Below are positions 6,253 through 6,797 of a stretch of DNA of 6,797 bases, in pieces (within the stretch, counting starts at the first letter, position 1; every line of letters starts with the position of its first letter). Location: the NCBI GenBank assembly GCA_021784635.1, contig JAJYHS010000162.1, positions 1 through 6,797 on the forward strand, written 5' to 3'. Position numbers and translations under genes: made by a program. The DNA comes from a bacterium. Lineage in GTDB: Bacteria > Bdellovibrionota > Bdellovibrionia > Bdellovibrionales > UBA1609. The notes beneath the pieces were generated by a model that was given only the letters and a program-made list of their open reading frames with translations, had not been told where the DNA came from and searched no databases.

Positions 6253-6711
6253 ATGAAGGCTGCATTATTGGGCTTACTCGGACTTGCGTTTAGCGTTGGT
6301 TGCGCTCAAAAGCCTGTTCAACCATCGGTAAATTTGACTCAACTATTTTATCGTCATTTGCGTCTTGAAAAACGACAAGAGCGATTTAATTTTTCAAGAG
6401 TTTTAGAAAATGCCCGCCACCGTGAACAAGCTCAAATAGACAAGAAATATCCGCTCCCGAGTCCGCTAAACGAGCAGTCGCTTTACTCGGCTGTTGTTCG
6501 CGCCTACCAAGCGCGCCAGCTTGGCGCGCTCGATTATTACGTCTCGCAATTTGTTTATCGCTTTCCGCAAAGCGTTTTTGCCGACAGCGCGCTGTATTTG
6601 CGGGGTGAAACATATTTAATTTTAGGAAATTTACCTGCCGGCACTTTGGACAGTTCCCGATTCGGATTAGTCGGACTTCAGGATATTATTGGCAAAGCAA
6701 TTATAAAATAA
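6253..6711 (+). CDS. Lipoprotein, TPR/YbgF-BamD-like, possibly truncated
   Basis: From the ATG at 6253 the product is 152 residues. It starts with a lipoprotein signal, MKAALLGLLGLAFSVGC, with the acylated Cys at 17 and Ala after it, suggesting outer-membrane attachment. Residues 30-65 are charged and helical. Residues 78-128 resemble a tetratricopeptide unit of the YbgF/BamD kind: AYQARQLGALDYYVSQFVYR, then FPQSVFADSALYLRGETYLI with the characteristic FPxS-xADSAxYxxGE pattern. Such proteins normally go on with several more repeats. Here the last ~22 residues (131-152, TLDSSRFGLVG onward) do not look like a TPR, and the frame ends at TAA, so the gene seems truncated or joined to foreign sequence. 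A longer in-frame TTG start at 6217 would put extra residues before the signal and is less likely. No good ribosome-binding site is seen for either start. Confidence 0.7.
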   Translation: MKAALLGLLGLAFSVGCAQKPVQPSVNLTQLFYRHLRLEKRQERFNFSRVLENARHREQAQIDKKYPLPSPLNEQSLYSAVVRAYQARQLGALDYYVSQFVYRFPQSVFADSALYLRGETYLILGNLPAGTLDSSRFGLVGLQDIIGKAIIK

Positions 6712-6720
6712 TATTTTTAT

Positions 6721-6790
6721 ATTCCTCCTTTCTCATTCATTTTATTCTCCCTTTTCTAAAGGGAGTACCGTCCGCAGGACGGGGAGGGAT
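6721..6790. repeat. Self-complementary repeat-like element with two nested hairpins
   Basis: ATTCCTCC (6721-6728) can pair with GGAGGGAT (6783-6790), with one G-U pair. Inside are two perfect hairpins: CTCCCTTT/AAAGGGAG (6747-6754/6758-6765, loop TCT) and CCGTCC/GGACGG (6768-6773/6777-6782, loop GCA). The whole forms a three-way-junction-like fold. It resembles the short palindromic elements scattered in intergenic DNA of many bacteria (REP/MITE-like), but only one copy is in the window, so the repeat status is inferred. It is not a typical terminator because no U-run follows the stems. Confidence 0.5.
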
Positions 6791-6797
6791 TTATTCT

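Noticed and set aside
1..6797. CRISPR array, insertion sequence or new defence system
   Set aside because: No regularly spaced repeats, transposase, nuclease/toxin pair or defence-type domains were seen; the complete genes other than the orphan and the lipoprotein belong to known housekeeping or competence families.

Overview
The window looks like chromosomal DNA of a Gram-negative bacterium. It has moderate GC, densely packed genes on both strands, a gene for lipid A synthesis (lpxC), a lipoprotein gene and several exported products. The mix of genes would suit a Bdellovibrionota/deltaproteobacterial-type organism, but that placement is a weak inference from gene content and style, since the window holds no rRNA or other marker. 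No phage, insertion sequence or CRISPR array is visible.

Layout, left to right. (1) The 3' end of ruvA is followed 13 nt later by complete ruvB; together they encode the Holliday-junction branch-migration motor. (2) A minus-strand gene for an unrecognised secreted protein (263 aa) runs tail-to-tail into ruvB and overlaps it by 24 bp. (3) A roughly 250-bp intergenic region carries operator-like repeats and a possible promoter, and leads into lpxC. (4) ald (NAD-dependent alanine dehydrogenase) lies 54 nt after lpxC on the same strand. Its ribosome-binding site can pair with bases just after the lpxC stop codon. (5) On the minus strand, abutting ald with no gap, the DNA-uptake channel ComEC is encoded as two overlapping reading frames: a membrane part (5963..5028) and a metallo-beta-lactamase part (5043..4270). 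The break lies in a run of seven A/T pairs, and one extra base there would rejoin the frames. (6) An intergenic region of about 280 bp has a consensus DnaA-box 9-mer inside a small hairpin, plus other dyads. (7) A lipoprotein gene begins like a TPR/YbgF/BamD-type envelope protein but loses that character in its last ~22 residues. (8) The window ends in a strongly self-complementary repeat-like segment.

The genes cover DNA repair (ruvAB), outer-membrane synthesis (lpxC), alanine/pyruvate exchange (ald) and DNA import (comEC). There is no obvious single pathway; most of it is ordinary housekeeping. The points that deserve attention are the split and slimmed-down ComEC, the hairpin over the ald ribosome-binding site, the orphan secreted protein, and the odd right-hand end, where the lipoprotein gene and the terminal repeat may mark an insertion or an assembly join.
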